Origin: Verrucomicrobiaceae bacterium
Lineage (GTDB): Bacteria > Verrucomicrobiota > Verrucomicrobiia > Verrucomicrobiales > Verrucomicrobiaceae
Reading direction: 5' to 3'
DNA length: 58,941 bases
NCBI GenBank assembly: GCA_947458455.1
Contig: CANGYJ010000020.1
Coordinates: 1-58,941, forward strand
Shown: in pieces, positions 16,551 to 25,739 of the stretch
Numbering within the stretch: position 1 is the stretch's first letter
Layout of the letters: every line of letters starts with the position of its first letter
Notes under the pieces: generated by a model
Told to the model about the DNA's origin: nothing
Database searches by the model: none
Seen by the model: only the letters and a program-made list of their open reading frames with translations
Program-made: the position numbers and the translations under genes

Positions 16551-16714
16551 CGCGGCAGCGTCGTGGAGTGCGGTGGCAGAGATGCAAGGGCACCTTGCAT
16601 CGGCGACACCGCTATCGAGCGCGGGAAGAATGCCCTGAGGCCGAAGTACACCGTAAGGCACGCGACAGCGGTGTCGCGCCAAGGCTTGCCACCGCACTCC
16701 ACGACGCTGCCGCG
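16551..16714. mobile_element. 164-bp MITE-like palindromic element
   Basis: Perfect 28-bp terminal inverted repeats lie at 16551-16578 and 16687-16714 (outer ends CGCGGCAGCG...). Inside, GATGCAAGG-gca-CCTTGCATC makes a 9-bp hairpin right after the left arm, and GCGACACCGCT pairs with AGCGGTGTCGC nearer the right arm. It has no coding capacity that I credit. It sits between the PSD1 and DUF1501 genes. No clear target-site duplication was found. Size and structure fit a non-autonomous element or a large REP-type repeat. Confidence 0.75.
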
Positions 16715-16751
16715 CCATGCGATGCAATAGAATGGAGAATCACCGATCATG

Positions 16752-19700
16752 TTAGTTGCGGCTCACCGTTTCATCCAAGTTGAGCACCAAATTGGCGATC
16801 AAGGTCCACGCGGCGGTTTCAGCAGGTGCGGCGCTCTTCTTCGGAGTCGATTCACCGACGAAAATCGCCTCCTCGGCGGCTTGGGGGTCTTTTTGATACA
16901 ACTCGCGCTGTTTCGTCAAAGCGGCATTGAGCATCGTCGTCTCCTTCGCGTCCGGTTTGCGGCTCAAAACGGTGCGGAAGAGCCAATTAAGCTTCACGGA
17001 GTCATCTGGGCCTCCTTGAGCGATCACGCGTTCGGCGAGCGCACGAGCAGCTTCGAAGTGCTGGACGTCGTTCATGAGCTGGAGGGCCTGCATGGGGGTG
17101 TTGCTGCGTTCGCGGCGAGTGCAGCTTTGCTCGCGGTTGGGCGCATCAAAATTGCTCATGAAGGGCGGCGGGGCGGTGCGCTTGAGGAAGCTGTAGAGGC
17201 TGCGGCGGTAGAGCGCGGAGCCGTGGTCTTGCAGGTAGTAGCGGGTGTTGCTGTCGCCGTAGCCGACGGGTTCCCAGATGTTCGGCGGCTGGTAGGTGCG
17301 CACGCCGCGACCGCCCATCTCCAAATTGATGAGGCCGCTGACGAAGAGCGCGTTGTCGCGGATCTGCTCGGCATCGAGACGGATGCGCGGTCCGCGAGCG
17401 AGCAGTCGATTGTCAGGATCGAGGCTGAGGAGGCTTGATTCGACGGGCGAGGCCTGTTTGAAGGCCTTTGTCATGAGCAGCTCTTTGATCAGCGCCTTCA
17501 CATTCCAGCCGTTCTTCTGAAAACGCACCGCCAGATCATCGAGCAGCTCAGGATGGCTCGGTGGCTCGCCCTGGGAGCCAAAGTCGTGGCTGGTTTTGAC
17601 CAAACCGATGCCGAAAACCTGCTGCCAGAAGCGGTTCACCGTCACGCGGGCCGTCATTGGGTTTTCGGGAGCCACAAGCCACTTCGCGAGATCGAGCCGC
17701 GTGGCGCGCGCTCCGGCTTTTTTCAGCGGATGAAAGGCGGCGGGCGTGGTGGGCTCGACCTTGTCGCCGAGTTTGTTGTAGGCTCCGCGCATGGCGATGA
17801 AGGTCTCGCGCGGTGTTTCGGCATCACGGAAGACGAAGGTGCCTGGAATAGCCGAGTCTGCGGCGGCGCGGATGGTTTTCGCGGCTTCCCAGGCGCTGCG
17901 GCGCTGCGCGATCTCATCGCTGATCGGCTGGGCGACGCGGGCGATATAAAAGCGCCGCAAGGCCTCGCGCTGCTTGGCATCGGTAACTTTGTCCGGCGCG
18001 GTCATGAGCGTCTTCAGCTCGGCGGCGGGCACATCGGACGGATTCTTCTTCGAGCCGCTGACCTGCTTCCACCAAGTCGTGAGGGAGGTCAGCGCATGCT
18101 TGTCCGTGGTGGTCTTGCCGCTCACTTCGAGGCGATCCCACATCACGACACCGCCGACTTGCTGGAGGCTTATCGTATTGAGGCGAGTGCCGGGCTTGAA
18201 GCCGAGCACGGCCGATGGATCGACACTGAGCTGGGTCCACACGCCAGGCTTTGGCAGTTCGCCCACGGTGATGGCATTTTCCTGGAAGTAAGTGAGCCCT
18301 TCAAAGGCCTCTGCATCGCCCCACATGAGGCGGCGGCCATTGATATTGAGACAAAGCACGCGTGGTGGGCTCAGCGGATCAATGCGTGCCCACACGCTGA
18401 TGCGTGACGACTCCGCGAGGACCACCGGCGTGAGCTGCGGCGTGAGGTTTTCCTCGCTGAACTGCCCATTCGCGATGCGCAGCACTCGCTGGCCAGACTT
18501 TGCGCCATAAGCGGGCTTGTTTACCCACACGCTGGCGTTTCGCGTGGTGTTCTTCGTTTCCATGCCGGGAGCGAAAACATCGTCGAAAAGCACCTGCGTG
18601 ATGGTTTGAGCCTCAGCGGTCTTTTTCTCGACATAAGCGGCTTTTTGCGCCGAATCATCGAGAGCCTTCAGCGCGGCATTTTCGGCGGCGATGGCCGCAT
18701 CGAGCGATTTTTGCTGCTCAGGCGTCGGGAGGCGTAAAAAGGGCTCCGTGGACGAGATGTTCTTGTCCATCGCCGGATCAGCCCCGCTGTAAAAGAAGGC
18801 GTAGAGCGAGTAAAACTCCGCCGTGGTCAAAGGATCGTATTTGTGATCATGGCACTGTGCACAACCGCCCGTGAGGCCGAGCCAAGCGGTGGTGAGCGTG
18901 GCTGCACGATCCACCGCATAAAGGTGGCGATACTCCTCATCAATCGCGCCGCCTTCACTCGTCGTCACATTGCAGCGGGAGAAACCGGTGGCGGTGAATT
19001 GATCCGGCGTGGCATTCGGAAGCTGATCGCCCGCGATCTGCCAGACGGTGAATTGATCAAACGGCAGGTTCTCGTTGAAGGCCTTCACCACCCAGTCGCG
19101 ATAGGCCCAAGTGCTGCGTTCGTTGTCGAGATGAAGGCCGTGCGTGTCTGCATACCGCGCCACATCCAGCCAATGCCGCGCCATCTCCTCGCCGAAGCGC
19201 GGCGACTTCATGTACTGGTCCACCATGGCCTCGTAGGACTGGCCTTTGAGAAAGGTATCCACCTCCGCCAGCGTCGGCGGCAGCCCGGTGAGCGTGAAGG
19301 ACACGCGGCGGATCAGCGTCTCGCGCTCGGCTTCCTCAGCGAAGGTGAGTTTGTCCTTCGTTTGGCGTTCGGCGAGCAGGCTGTCGATGCTCGCCCCAGC
19401 CTTCTCGACAGGTTTTTCAAACGCCCAGTGCTTCTGATACGAGGCACCTTGCTCGATCCAGAGCTTCAGCGTGTCCTTCTGCTTCTGCGTGAGCTTCTTG
19501 TGCGACTTCGGCGGCGGCATGAGGTCGTCTTCATCGCTCGTGATGATGCGCTGCCAGACCTCGCTTTTCGCCAGATCGCCCGGCTTGATCGGAAACGCGC
19601 CGTCCTTGACCGTGTAGGCACCTTCCGGCGTATCGAGCCGCAGTTCGGCCTCGCGCTTCTTTGAATCGAAGCCGTGGCACGCGAAGCAGTTCTCCGAGAG

Positions 19701-19790
19701 GATCGGGCGGATGTCGCGATTGAAACTCAGCGGCTCCGCTGCGGTGGCGAAGGTGGCGAGAGCGATGAGAATGGCAGCGGAACGAATCAT
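16752..19790 (-). CDS. PSD1-type cytochrome protein (DUF1549/DUF1553)
   Basis: A 1012-residue exported protein of the Planctomycete/Verrucomicrobia PSCyt family. A signal peptide (MIRSAAILIALATFATAAE) precedes a c-type heme site, C35-F-A-C38-H39, in RPILSENCFACHG. Next come PSCyt2/DUF1549 (about 130-340, with HWLDVARYADTHGLHLD), a middle beta-sandwich-like region (about 400-560), and DUF1553/PSD1 in the C-terminal part (NPMTARVTVNRFWQQVFG, NTPMQALQLMND). It is paired with the DUF1501 gene downstream; the gap contains the MITE-like element. Role is probably periplasmic redox or polysaccharide-related, but unproven. Confidence 0.93.
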   Translation of the reverse strand: MIRSAAILIALATFATAAEPLSFNRDIRPILSENCFACHGFDSKKREAELRLDTPEGAYTVKDGAFPIKPGDLAKSEVWQRIITSDEDDLMPPPKSHKKLTQKQKDTLKLWIEQGASYQKHWAFEKPVEKAGASIDSLLAERQTKDKLTFAEEAERETLIRRVSFTLTGLPPTLAEVDTFLKGQSYEAMVDQYMKSPRFGEEMARHWLDVARYADTHGLHLDNERSTWAYRDWVVKAFNENLPFDQFTVWQIAGDQLPNATPDQFTATGFSRCNVTTSEGGAIDEEYRHLYAVDRAATLTTAWLGLTGGCAQCHDHKYDPLTTAEFYSLYAFFYSGADPAMDKNISSTEPFLRLPTPEQQKSLDAAIAAENAALKALDDSAQKAAYVEKKTAEAQTITQVLFDDVFAPGMETKNTTRNASVWVNKPAYGAKSGQRVLRIANGQFSEENLTPQLTPVVLAESSRISVWARIDPLSPPRVLCLNINGRRLMWGDAEAFEGLTYFQENAITVGELPKPGVWTQLSVDPSAVLGFKPGTRLNTISLQQVGGVVMWDRLEVSGKTTTDKHALTSLTTWWKQVSGSKKNPSDVPAAELKTLMTAPDKVTDAKQREALRRFYIARVAQPISDEIAQRRSAWEAAKTIRAAADSAIPGTFVFRDAETPRETFIAMRGAYNKLGDKVEPTTPAAFHPLKKAGARATRLDLAKWLVAPENPMTARVTVNRFWQQVFGIGLVKTSHDFGSQGEPPSHPELLDDLAVRFQKNGWNVKALIKELLMTKAFKQASPVESSLLSLDPDNRLLARGPRIRLDAEQIRDNALFVSGLINLEMGGRGVRTYQPPNIWEPVGYGDSNTRYYLQDHGSALYRRSLYSFLKRTAPPPFMSNFDAPNREQSCTRRERSNTPMQALQLMNDVQHFEAARALAERVIAQGGPDDSVKLNWLFRTVLSRKPDAKETTMLNAALTKQRELYQKDPQAAEEAIFVGESTPKKSAAPAETAAWTLIANLVLNLDETVSRN

Positions 19791-19862
19791 GCGTGCGGTA
19801 TATACGCCACACACGATGGGGATTCAGGCTTTGCCTTGGCAAAATTCCGCTTGGAGGTGGAA

Positions 19863-20831
19863 TCAGGGCACCACTTCGCCGGAGCCGGTATAGACCCACT
19901 TGTCCACCTTGCCGTTCTTGATGCGGGCCTGAGCCTCGGTCTCGAACTTGCCGAACATGGTCTGGGTCTCGTATTTCACGTTGATGGTCCAGTAGTCGTT
20001 ACCGTCGATCTTTTCCTGATTCACATCGCCCCAGGATTTGATGTTATCCGGCTTCACTTCGGTGACCTCACCGGCCTTCATGCTGGCGATTAGAATGGGA
20101 TAAGTGCCGTCTTTGTCTTTTTCAGGTTTGGCATTGGCACCACCGCCAGCCGCCCCCTTGCCGCCAGCAGCCGGAGCGTTCTTGGCACGGTCCGCAGCAG
20201 CGAGCTGGTATTCATGGGCTTTGCGGGCTTGCTCGATGCGCACGACCTTGATCTGCTCGTAAGCGGCGGTGAAGACGTCTTGGAAGTCGGTGTCGTCCAT
20301 GGCCACCTCGCCGCGCATCGGAGAGCCGGGAGCGGAGCCGATGATGAGGTTTCTACCGTTCTGGCCCATGACAAAGACCTTGCCGCCGGTTTTAAAGGAG
20401 GCCTTTGAAGAACCCGCGCCAATCTTCATCGTGATATCGAGGTCCTTCTTGATCGTGACCTGCTTTGGCTGGGTAAAGAAGCTCGCCGGGATGACCGCCC
20501 AGTTTTGCGTGAGCTGATCCACGGGTGGGAAAACGGGCGGCACAAAGCCGGTGGGGTCAGGAGCTGGCTCGGCGGGCATGGCCACCTTGGGCATCTCGGG
20601 CGCTGGCTCAGGCTTCGGCTCGGGTTTCATCTCCGGCACGGGTTCAGGCTTCGGCTCCGGTTTGGGCTGCGGTTTCGGCTTGGGTGCCTCCACGACGAGC
20701 ACTTCCTTCTTCGGTTCCTCCTTGGGCACATGCTTGGTGAATTTCATCCCCTCGTTGATGAATGGCCACCCCCATTCATAGGCTACATAACCGATGGCGG
20801 CGGCAAGGATGAGGACGAAGAGGGCTTTCAT
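19863..20831 (-). CDS. Membrane-anchored protein with Pro/Lys/Glu-rich TonB-like linker
   Basis: A 322-residue protein with one N-terminal transmembrane helix (about 2-19), then a charged proline-rich linker (about 38-95) of PKPEPKPEP-type repeats like the periplasm-spanning part of TonB. The C-terminal half is a globular domain I do not recognise (VTIKKDLDITMKIGAGSSKA; WTINVKYETQTMFGKFETEA). There is no TonB C-terminal domain or ExbBD gene nearby, so it is not called TonB. A Gly/Ala-rich low-complexity stretch lies near residue 225. Confidence 0.65.
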   Translation of the reverse strand: MKALFVLILAAAIGYVAYEWGWPFINEGMKFTKHVPKEEPKKEVLVVEAPKPKPQPKPEPKPEPVPEMKPEPKPEPAPEMPKVAMPAEPAPDPTGFVPPVFPPVDQLTQNWAVIPASFFTQPKQVTIKKDLDITMKIGAGSSKASFKTGGKVFVMGQNGRNLIIGSAPGSPMRGEVAMDDTDFQDVFTAAYEQIKVVRIEQARKAHEYQLAAADRAKNAPAAGGKGAAGGGANAKPEKDKDGTYPILIASMKAGEVTEVKPDNIKSWGDVNQEKIDGNDYWTINVKYETQTMFGKFETEAQARIKNGKVDKWVYTGSGEVVP

Positions 20832-21056
20832 GGCGGGCGGATTGTAGGAGAGCAGCGGGTGATTTCAACCCTGCGCATGCTTCCGGCGTGTGAAACGGCA
20901 AAGTGCGGCTTTTTCTTGGGGTAGGCAGCACCCCGTAAAGCGTAGGGCGAAAGGCAGAGAGTCTCTTCACGGCATTCGCCCGCCTTTCCGTGACTCTTTG
21001 CCCTTGGCACCTCTCAGGGCTTGAAGTTTGAAGCCACCACCGTGAACAATGGCCGC

Positions 21057-23972
21057 ATGGACTTCATCCGCGTGCGGGGCGCACGTCAGCACAACCTCAA
21101 AAATATCGACGTGGACATCCCACGGCATCAATTGGTCGTGCTCACCGGCGTCAGCGGCAGTGGAAAATCCTCGCTCGCCTTTGATACGCTCTACGCGGAG
21201 GGCCAGCGCCGCTATGTGCAGAGCCTCTCGGCCTATGCGCGGCAGTTTCTCGACCAGATGGAGAAGCCGGATGTCGATTTCATCGAAGGGCTCTCCCCCG
21301 CCGTGGCCATCGAGCAGATCAATGCCACGCCAAACCCGCGCAGCACCATCGCCACCGTCACTGAGATCTATGATTACCTCCGCGTGCTCTACGCCGTGGC
21401 CGGGCAGCCGCACGATCCGAAAACCGGTGAGAAACTCCTCCGCAGCACGCCTGCCGAGATCGGCGAAAAGATTCTCGCCCTCGGCGAAGGCACACGCCTG
21501 ATCGTCCTCTCGCCCCAACCGGCTGCAAAGGCGGACACGCTAAAGCCTTTCTTCGAAAAACTTCGCCGCCAGGGCTTCATCCGCGTGCGTCTGGATGGTC
21601 AAATCATCGAACTCGACACCGACCCGCCGCTTTCGAAAAGCGAAAAGCACCAGCTCGACATCGTCATCGACCGCCTCGTCGTCCGCCCAGATGCTCGCCC
21701 TCGTCTGATGGAGGCGATTGAAGCAGCGCTGCACTGGAATGAGCGGGAAGTTCAATTCATCGCCACCACCGATGGCAATGACACGCTTCATTCCTTCACC
21801 ACCGCCTACACGAACCCGAAAACCGGCTACTCGCTCGAAAAACTCACGCCGCAGCATTTCTCCTTCAACACCCACCTCGGGGCCTGCCCGGCCTGCGAGG
21901 GCGTGGGTAGCATTTTGCGGCCTGATTCGGCCTTGATCGTGCCGGATGAATCGAAATCGCTCGCCGAGGGAGCGATCAAATCGTGGTGGGCGAAGATTCC
22001 GAAGCTCAAAATCATCTTCAACCGCGGCATCGAGGCCCTCGCGAAGCATTACCAGATCGACGAAAAGACCGCCTTCTCTTCCCTGCCCGCTGGCTTCAAA
22101 GATTCCCTCTTCCATGGCACGGGCGAGATCGCCATCGACACCGGCTGGCAGAAGACACCGAACAAGAAGAGTCTCGCCAAGCCCTTCGAAGGTCTCCTGG
22201 CCGAAATCGCCCGCCTGCATCGCAATGCCGAAAGCGAGATGTTGAAGGCCAACCTCACGCGGCTCATGGCACCGCATCCGTGCGCGGCGTGTGAGGGCAA
22301 GAGGCTGCGAAAGGAGAGCTTGGCGGTGTATCTGAGTTCTTCGTTCCTGGTTCCTGTTTCATCGTTGGAGAGCGAACCAAGCACGAAGAACAAAGAACCA
22401 AGAACCGGCCTGAACATTCACGAATTCACCTCACTCGACATCGCGGCGGCTTTGAACTGGATGCGGGACTTGGACGTGACCGCGCAGCAGCAAGCCTACG
22501 TCGGTGAATTGCAGCGTGAGATTCTCAAGAGACTCGAATTTCTTGAGCAGGTCGGTTTGGGCTATCTGGCGTTGAATCGACAAAGCGGCACGCTTTCCGG
22601 TGGGGAGACGCAGCGCATTCGATTGGCAACACAGATCGGCGCAGGGCTCTCGGGCGTGCTTTATGTGCTCGACGAGCCCAGCATCGGCCTGCACCCGACG
22701 GACAACGAGCGCCTCATCCGCACGCTGCATCGTCTGCGAGACCTCGGGAACAGCGTCCTCGTCGTCGAGCACGACGAATCCATGATGCGAGCCGCCGATC
22801 ACCTCATCGAACTCGGCCCTGCCGCAGGCGTGCATGGCGGTCACTTGATCGCTCAAGGCAGCGTGGCGGAGGTCATCGCCAATGAGGAATCGCTGACGGG
22901 GCAGTTTTTGAGCGGGAAGCGGCGGATCGAGGCGGGTCAGAAGTTAGAAGTCAGAGGTCAGAAGTCAGAGCTAACACTTCTCACCTCTAACCTCTCACAT
23001 CTCACAATTCATGGCGCGACGGCCCACAACCTCAAAAACCTCACCGTCCGCTTTCCGCTCGGGCTTTTAACGTGTGTCACCGGTCCCAGCGGCAGCGGGA
23101 AATCGACGCTCGTCGATGACATCCTCATGCGGGCGTTGCAGCGGCATTTTTACAACGCGAAGGAAGCTCCCGCGGCACATGAGCGCATCACGGGACTCGA
23201 TTGGATCGACAAAGTCATCGTCATCGACCAATCGCCCATCGGTCGTAGTCCGCGCAGCAATCCCGCCACCTACTCCGGGCTCTTCACGCCGATCCGCGAG
23301 CTGTTTGCGAAGCTGCCGCTGGCAAGGCAGCGCGGCTTTGATGCCGGGCGCTTCTCCTTCAATACGCCCGGCGGTCGTTGCGAGAAATGCCAGGGCGATG
23401 GGCAGATCAAGATCGACATGCACTTCCTCGCCGACGTGCATGTGACCTGCGAAGCCTGCGGAGGTCGCCGCTACGGCCAGGAGACTCTGGAGATCACCTT
23501 CAAAGGCAAATCCATCGCTGATGTGCTCGACATGACCGTGAGCGAGGCGCATCGCTTCTTCGCGAATGATCGCCAAATCGCGCCAAAGCTCGCCGCGCTC
23601 GAAGAATGCGGCCTCGGCTACATCAAACTCGGCCAAAGCGGTGCCGCGCTCTCCGGCGGCGAAGCCCAGCGAGTCAAACTCGCCACCGAACTCGCCAAAC
23701 GCAGTACCGGCAAAACGCTTTACCTTCTCGACGAGCCCACCACCGGCCTCCACAGCGCCGATATCCAGACTTTGCTCAACGTCCTCCTCCGCCTCCGAGA
23801 GGCTGGAAACACCCTCATCGTCATCGAGCACCACCTCGATGTCATCCGCAACGCCGACTGGGTCATCGACCTCGGCCCCACCGGTGGGCCTGAAGGCGGT
23901 TACCTGCTCGCGGAGGGCCGACCAGCCGAGGTGACCAGGAATGCACAAAGCGTCACAGGGCAGTTTCTGTAG
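21057..23972 (+). CDS. uvrA: Excinuclease ABC subunit A
   Basis: A 971-residue UvrA, the damage-recognition ATPase of nucleotide excision repair. It has two ABC ATPase modules (GVSGSGKSSLAFDTLYAEG; GPSGSGKSTLVDDIL) with signatures LSGGETQRIRLA and LSGGEAQRVKLA, and zinc-binding Cys clusters (CPACEGVG, CAACEGKR, CEKCQGDG, CEACGGRR). ATG 21057 (MDFIRVRGARQHNL) is the conserved start. Two inserts have unusual base words: residues near 427-450 come from an 18-bp near-perfect inverted repeat, and residues near 628-650 (QKLEVRGQKSELTLLT) from a purine-rich/pyrimidine-rich palindrome. Both keep the frame open, and the domains on either side are intact. Confidence 0.95.
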   Translation: MDFIRVRGARQHNLKNIDVDIPRHQLVVLTGVSGSGKSSLAFDTLYAEGQRRYVQSLSAYARQFLDQMEKPDVDFIEGLSPAVAIEQINATPNPRSTIATVTEIYDYLRVLYAVAGQPHDPKTGEKLLRSTPAEIGEKILALGEGTRLIVLSPQPAAKADTLKPFFEKLRRQGFIRVRLDGQIIELDTDPPLSKSEKHQLDIVIDRLVVRPDARPRLMEAIEAALHWNEREVQFIATTDGNDTLHSFTTAYTNPKTGYSLEKLTPQHFSFNTHLGACPACEGVGSILRPDSALIVPDESKSLAEGAIKSWWAKIPKLKIIFNRGIEALAKHYQIDEKTAFSSLPAGFKDSLFHGTGEIAIDTGWQKTPNKKSLAKPFEGLLAEIARLHRNAESEMLKANLTRLMAPHPCAACEGKRLRKESLAVYLSSSFLVPVSSLESEPSTKNKEPRTGLNIHEFTSLDIAAALNWMRDLDVTAQQQAYVGELQREILKRLEFLEQVGLGYLALNRQSGTLSGGETQRIRLATQIGAGLSGVLYVLDEPSIGLHPTDNERLIRTLHRLRDLGNSVLVVEHDESMMRAADHLIELGPAAGVHGGHLIAQGSVAEVIANEESLTGQFLSGKRRIEAGQKLEVRGQKSELTLLTSNLSHLTIHGATAHNLKNLTVRFPLGLLTCVTGPSGSGKSTLVDDILMRALQRHFYNAKEAPAAHERITGLDWIDKVIVIDQSPIGRSPRSNPATYSGLFTPIRELFAKLPLARQRGFDAGRFSFNTPGGRCEKCQGDGQIKIDMHFLADVHVTCEACGGRRYGQETLEITFKGKSIADVLDMTVSEAHRFFANDRQIAPKLAALEECGLGYIKLGQSGAALSGGEAQRVKLATELAKRSTGKTLYLLDEPTTGLHSADIQTLLNVLLRLREAGNTLIVIEHHLDVIRNADWVIDLGPTGGPEGGYLLAEGRPAEVTRNAQSVTGQFL
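22336..22391. repeat. Inverted-repeat insert inside uvrA (GTTCTTCG/GGTTC words)
   Basis: An 18-base arm at 22336-22353 and its near-complement at 22374-22391 (two mismatches) form a hairpin, followed by two more GAACC words. It encodes SSSFLVPVSSLESEPSTKNK, extra relative to the usual UvrA spacing after the zinc-finger LAVY region. Confidence 0.75.
22937..23008. repeat. Purine/pyrimidine word palindrome inside uvrA
   Basis: A run of AGAAGT(T/C)AGA words (22937-22970) is followed by CTAACA and the opposite-strand words CTTCTCACCTCTAACCTC (22977-23008), giving an imperfect palindrome. It lies in frame just before the second ABC module, in a linker that varies between UvrA proteins. Confidence 0.7.
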
Positions 23973-24038
23973 CTCCATGCGCTCAAGAACGCCAGCACAG
24001 CATTCGACACTGCCACCAAGCGATGCTAGCGCCTGAAG

Positions 24039-24965
24039 ATGCTTCACGATGCTTCTTCCACCCGCGCCATGCGCCTCTCGCTCGCCGTGGGGTTTCTCAT
24101 GGTCGTGCTCAAGGTGGGCGCGTATGTGCTTACGGGGTCGGCGTCGATCCTCGGAGATGCGGCGGAGTCCGTGGTGCATGTGGCGGCAGTCATGTTCGCG
24201 TCTTTTAGCCTCGGGCTACTGCAAAAACCGGCGGATGACGATCATCCCTACGGCCATAGCAAGATCGCCTTCTTCTCCGCAGGCATTGAGGGCGGCCTGA
24301 TCATCCTCGCGGCGCTTTTCATCATCTACGAAGCGGTGGATCGCTGGATCAAGCACCTGCCGCCGACGAATCTCGATCAAGGTCTCATCCTCACCACGCT
24401 TACGATCCTCATCAATGCCGCTCTGGGCTGGCATTTGATCCGCACCGGAAAAAAGGCCGGATCACTCATCCTCGAATCGAATGGGAAGCATGTGCTCACG
24501 GATGTGTGGACAAGCCTCGGTGTCATCATCGGCCTCAGCCTCGTGGCGCTCACCGGATGGCATGGCTGGGACTCCGTCTGCGGCATCGCCATGGCTGGGA
24601 ACATCATCTGGACGGGCTACGGCCTCATGCGGCAGAGCATCGGAGGCCTCATGGACACCGCCGATCCAACTTTGGATGCCGCCCTCGATGCCGCGCTACG
24701 CCGTGAGACCAAAAAGCACGGTCTGCGCTTCCACGCCCTGCGTCATCGCGATGCGGGTGAGATGCATTACGTCGAGGTGCATCTGCTTTTCGATGATGGA
24801 ATCATGCTTCGCGATGCTCACCGCATCGCCACGGAGATCGAGCATGCCGTGCAAAGCAGTGTGGAACATGCGGTGCTCATTACCACCCACCTCGAATGCC
24901 AGGGGGATCACGATGAACTCCACCAGCACGGTGAGGCGAGTGATCCAAACTCCAAACGCGCATGA
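24039..24965 (+). CDS. Cation diffusion facilitator (CDF) metal exporter
   Basis: A 308-residue inner-membrane metal/proton antiporter, probably for Zn2+ or Fe2+. The family pattern is present: several transmembrane segments in the first 200 residues, the metal-site motif SILGDAAESVVHV, DDDHPYGHSK in the loop, and a second site VLTDVWTSLGV. A cytoplasmic C-terminal domain follows with His residues (HALRHRDAGEMHYVEVHLLF). The tail is His/Asp-rich (HLECQGDHDELHQHGE). The stop overlaps the birA start as ATGA. Confidence 0.92.
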   Translation: MLHDASSTRAMRLSLAVGFLMVVLKVGAYVLTGSASILGDAAESVVHVAAVMFASFSLGLLQKPADDDHPYGHSKIAFFSAGIEGGLIILAALFIIYEAVDRWIKHLPPTNLDQGLILTTLTILINAALGWHLIRTGKKAGSLILESNGKHVLTDVWTSLGVIIGLSLVALTGWHGWDSVCGIAMAGNIIWTGYGLMRQSIGGLMDTADPTLDAALDAALRRETKKHGLRFHALRHRDAGEMHYVEVHLLFDDGIMLRDAHRIATEIEHAVQSSVEHAVLITTHLECQGDHDELHQHGEASDPNSKRA

Positions 24966-25735
24966 CCCCGCTGTCCACCAAGGCTTTGAATGATGATGCG
25001 CTGCCTTGGAAGGTGACGGTGCTCGATGAAATCGGCTCCACCAGTGACTGGCTGAAGCAGAATGCCACGAATGCGCCCATCGGCACGGTGGTCTTTGCCG
25101 AATCTCAAACGGCCGGGCGAGGGCGGCGTGAGAATCGCTGGATCGCCCCGCAGGGCAAAGACCTGATGTTTTCGATGCTTTTGAAGCCGGAGGCCTCGTT
25201 GGCCAAATGGCCGCGAATCACCACGCTGGCCGCGTTGAGCATCTGCAAGGCTATCGAGGCTGAGCTGCCACTTACGCCACGCATCAAATGGCCGAATGAC
25301 ATCTATCTCGATGGCCTCAAGACGAGCGGACTATTGGCGGAGACCGTCTCAGGCCGTGACGGCATGGTTTTGGTGCTCGGCATCGGTTTGAATGTGAACA
25401 CGCTCGACTTCCCACCGGAGCTCAGCGCCACTTCGTTGCTGCAAAAATTGGCTTCGCCGGTTTTACGGGAGATCGACCGCAATGCGCTGGCTCGCCGGCT
25501 GCTGGGATGCCTTCACGCGGAGTTTCAGCGTTTGGAAGATGGCTACAACGAAGCCATCGCAGAGGTCCGCGAACGGAGCTGGCTCATCCATCGTCAGATC
25601 CGTGCTCAAACGCCTCAAGGAGAAGTCTTTGGCCGCGTGCTCGATCTGGATGAAGAAGGCCATCTGCTGCTGGAAACCGCCGATGGAGCTGTGCAGACGC
25701 TGGCGAGCGCCGATCATGTGCGAGCAGTGCGCTGA
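24962..25735 (+). CDS. birA: Biotin--[acetyl-CoA-carboxylase] ligase
   Basis: A 257-residue biotin protein ligase that activates biotin with ATP and attaches it to carboxylases. The catalytic loop is GRGRRENRW, followed by KWPNDIYLDGLKTSGLLAE and GIGLNVN. A C-terminal SH3-like domain is present (about 210-255). There is no N-terminal HTH, so this is the class I, non-repressor form. The ATG overlaps the stop of the CDF gene by four bases, indicating coupling. Confidence 0.94.
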   Translation: MTPLSTKALNDDALPWKVTVLDEIGSTSDWLKQNATNAPIGTVVFAESQTAGRGRRENRWIAPQGKDLMFSMLLKPEASLAKWPRITTLAALSICKAIEAELPLTPRIKWPNDIYLDGLKTSGLLAETVSGRDGMVLVLGIGLNVNTLDFPPELSATSLLQKLASPVLREIDRNALARRLLGCLHAEFQRLEDGYNEAIAEVRERSWLIHRQIRAQTPQGEVFGRVLDLDEEGHLLLETADGAVQTLASADHVRAVR

Positions 25736-25739
25736 AGAC

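Noticed and set aside
16500..16727. N-terminal extension of the first DUF1501 protein through the palindromic element
   Set aside because: Covers a MITE-like repeat and lies before a clear Tat signal.
19863..20831. TonB assignment for the Pro/Lys/Glu linker protein
   Set aside because: No TonB C-terminal domain and no ExbB/ExbD genes nearby; only the linker is similar.
20945..20981. Hairpin GGGCGAA/TTCGCCC upstream of uvrA as LexA or other operator
   Set aside because: Arms of seven bases with a 23-base loop and no match to a known LexA box; may be another word-repeat, too weak to list.
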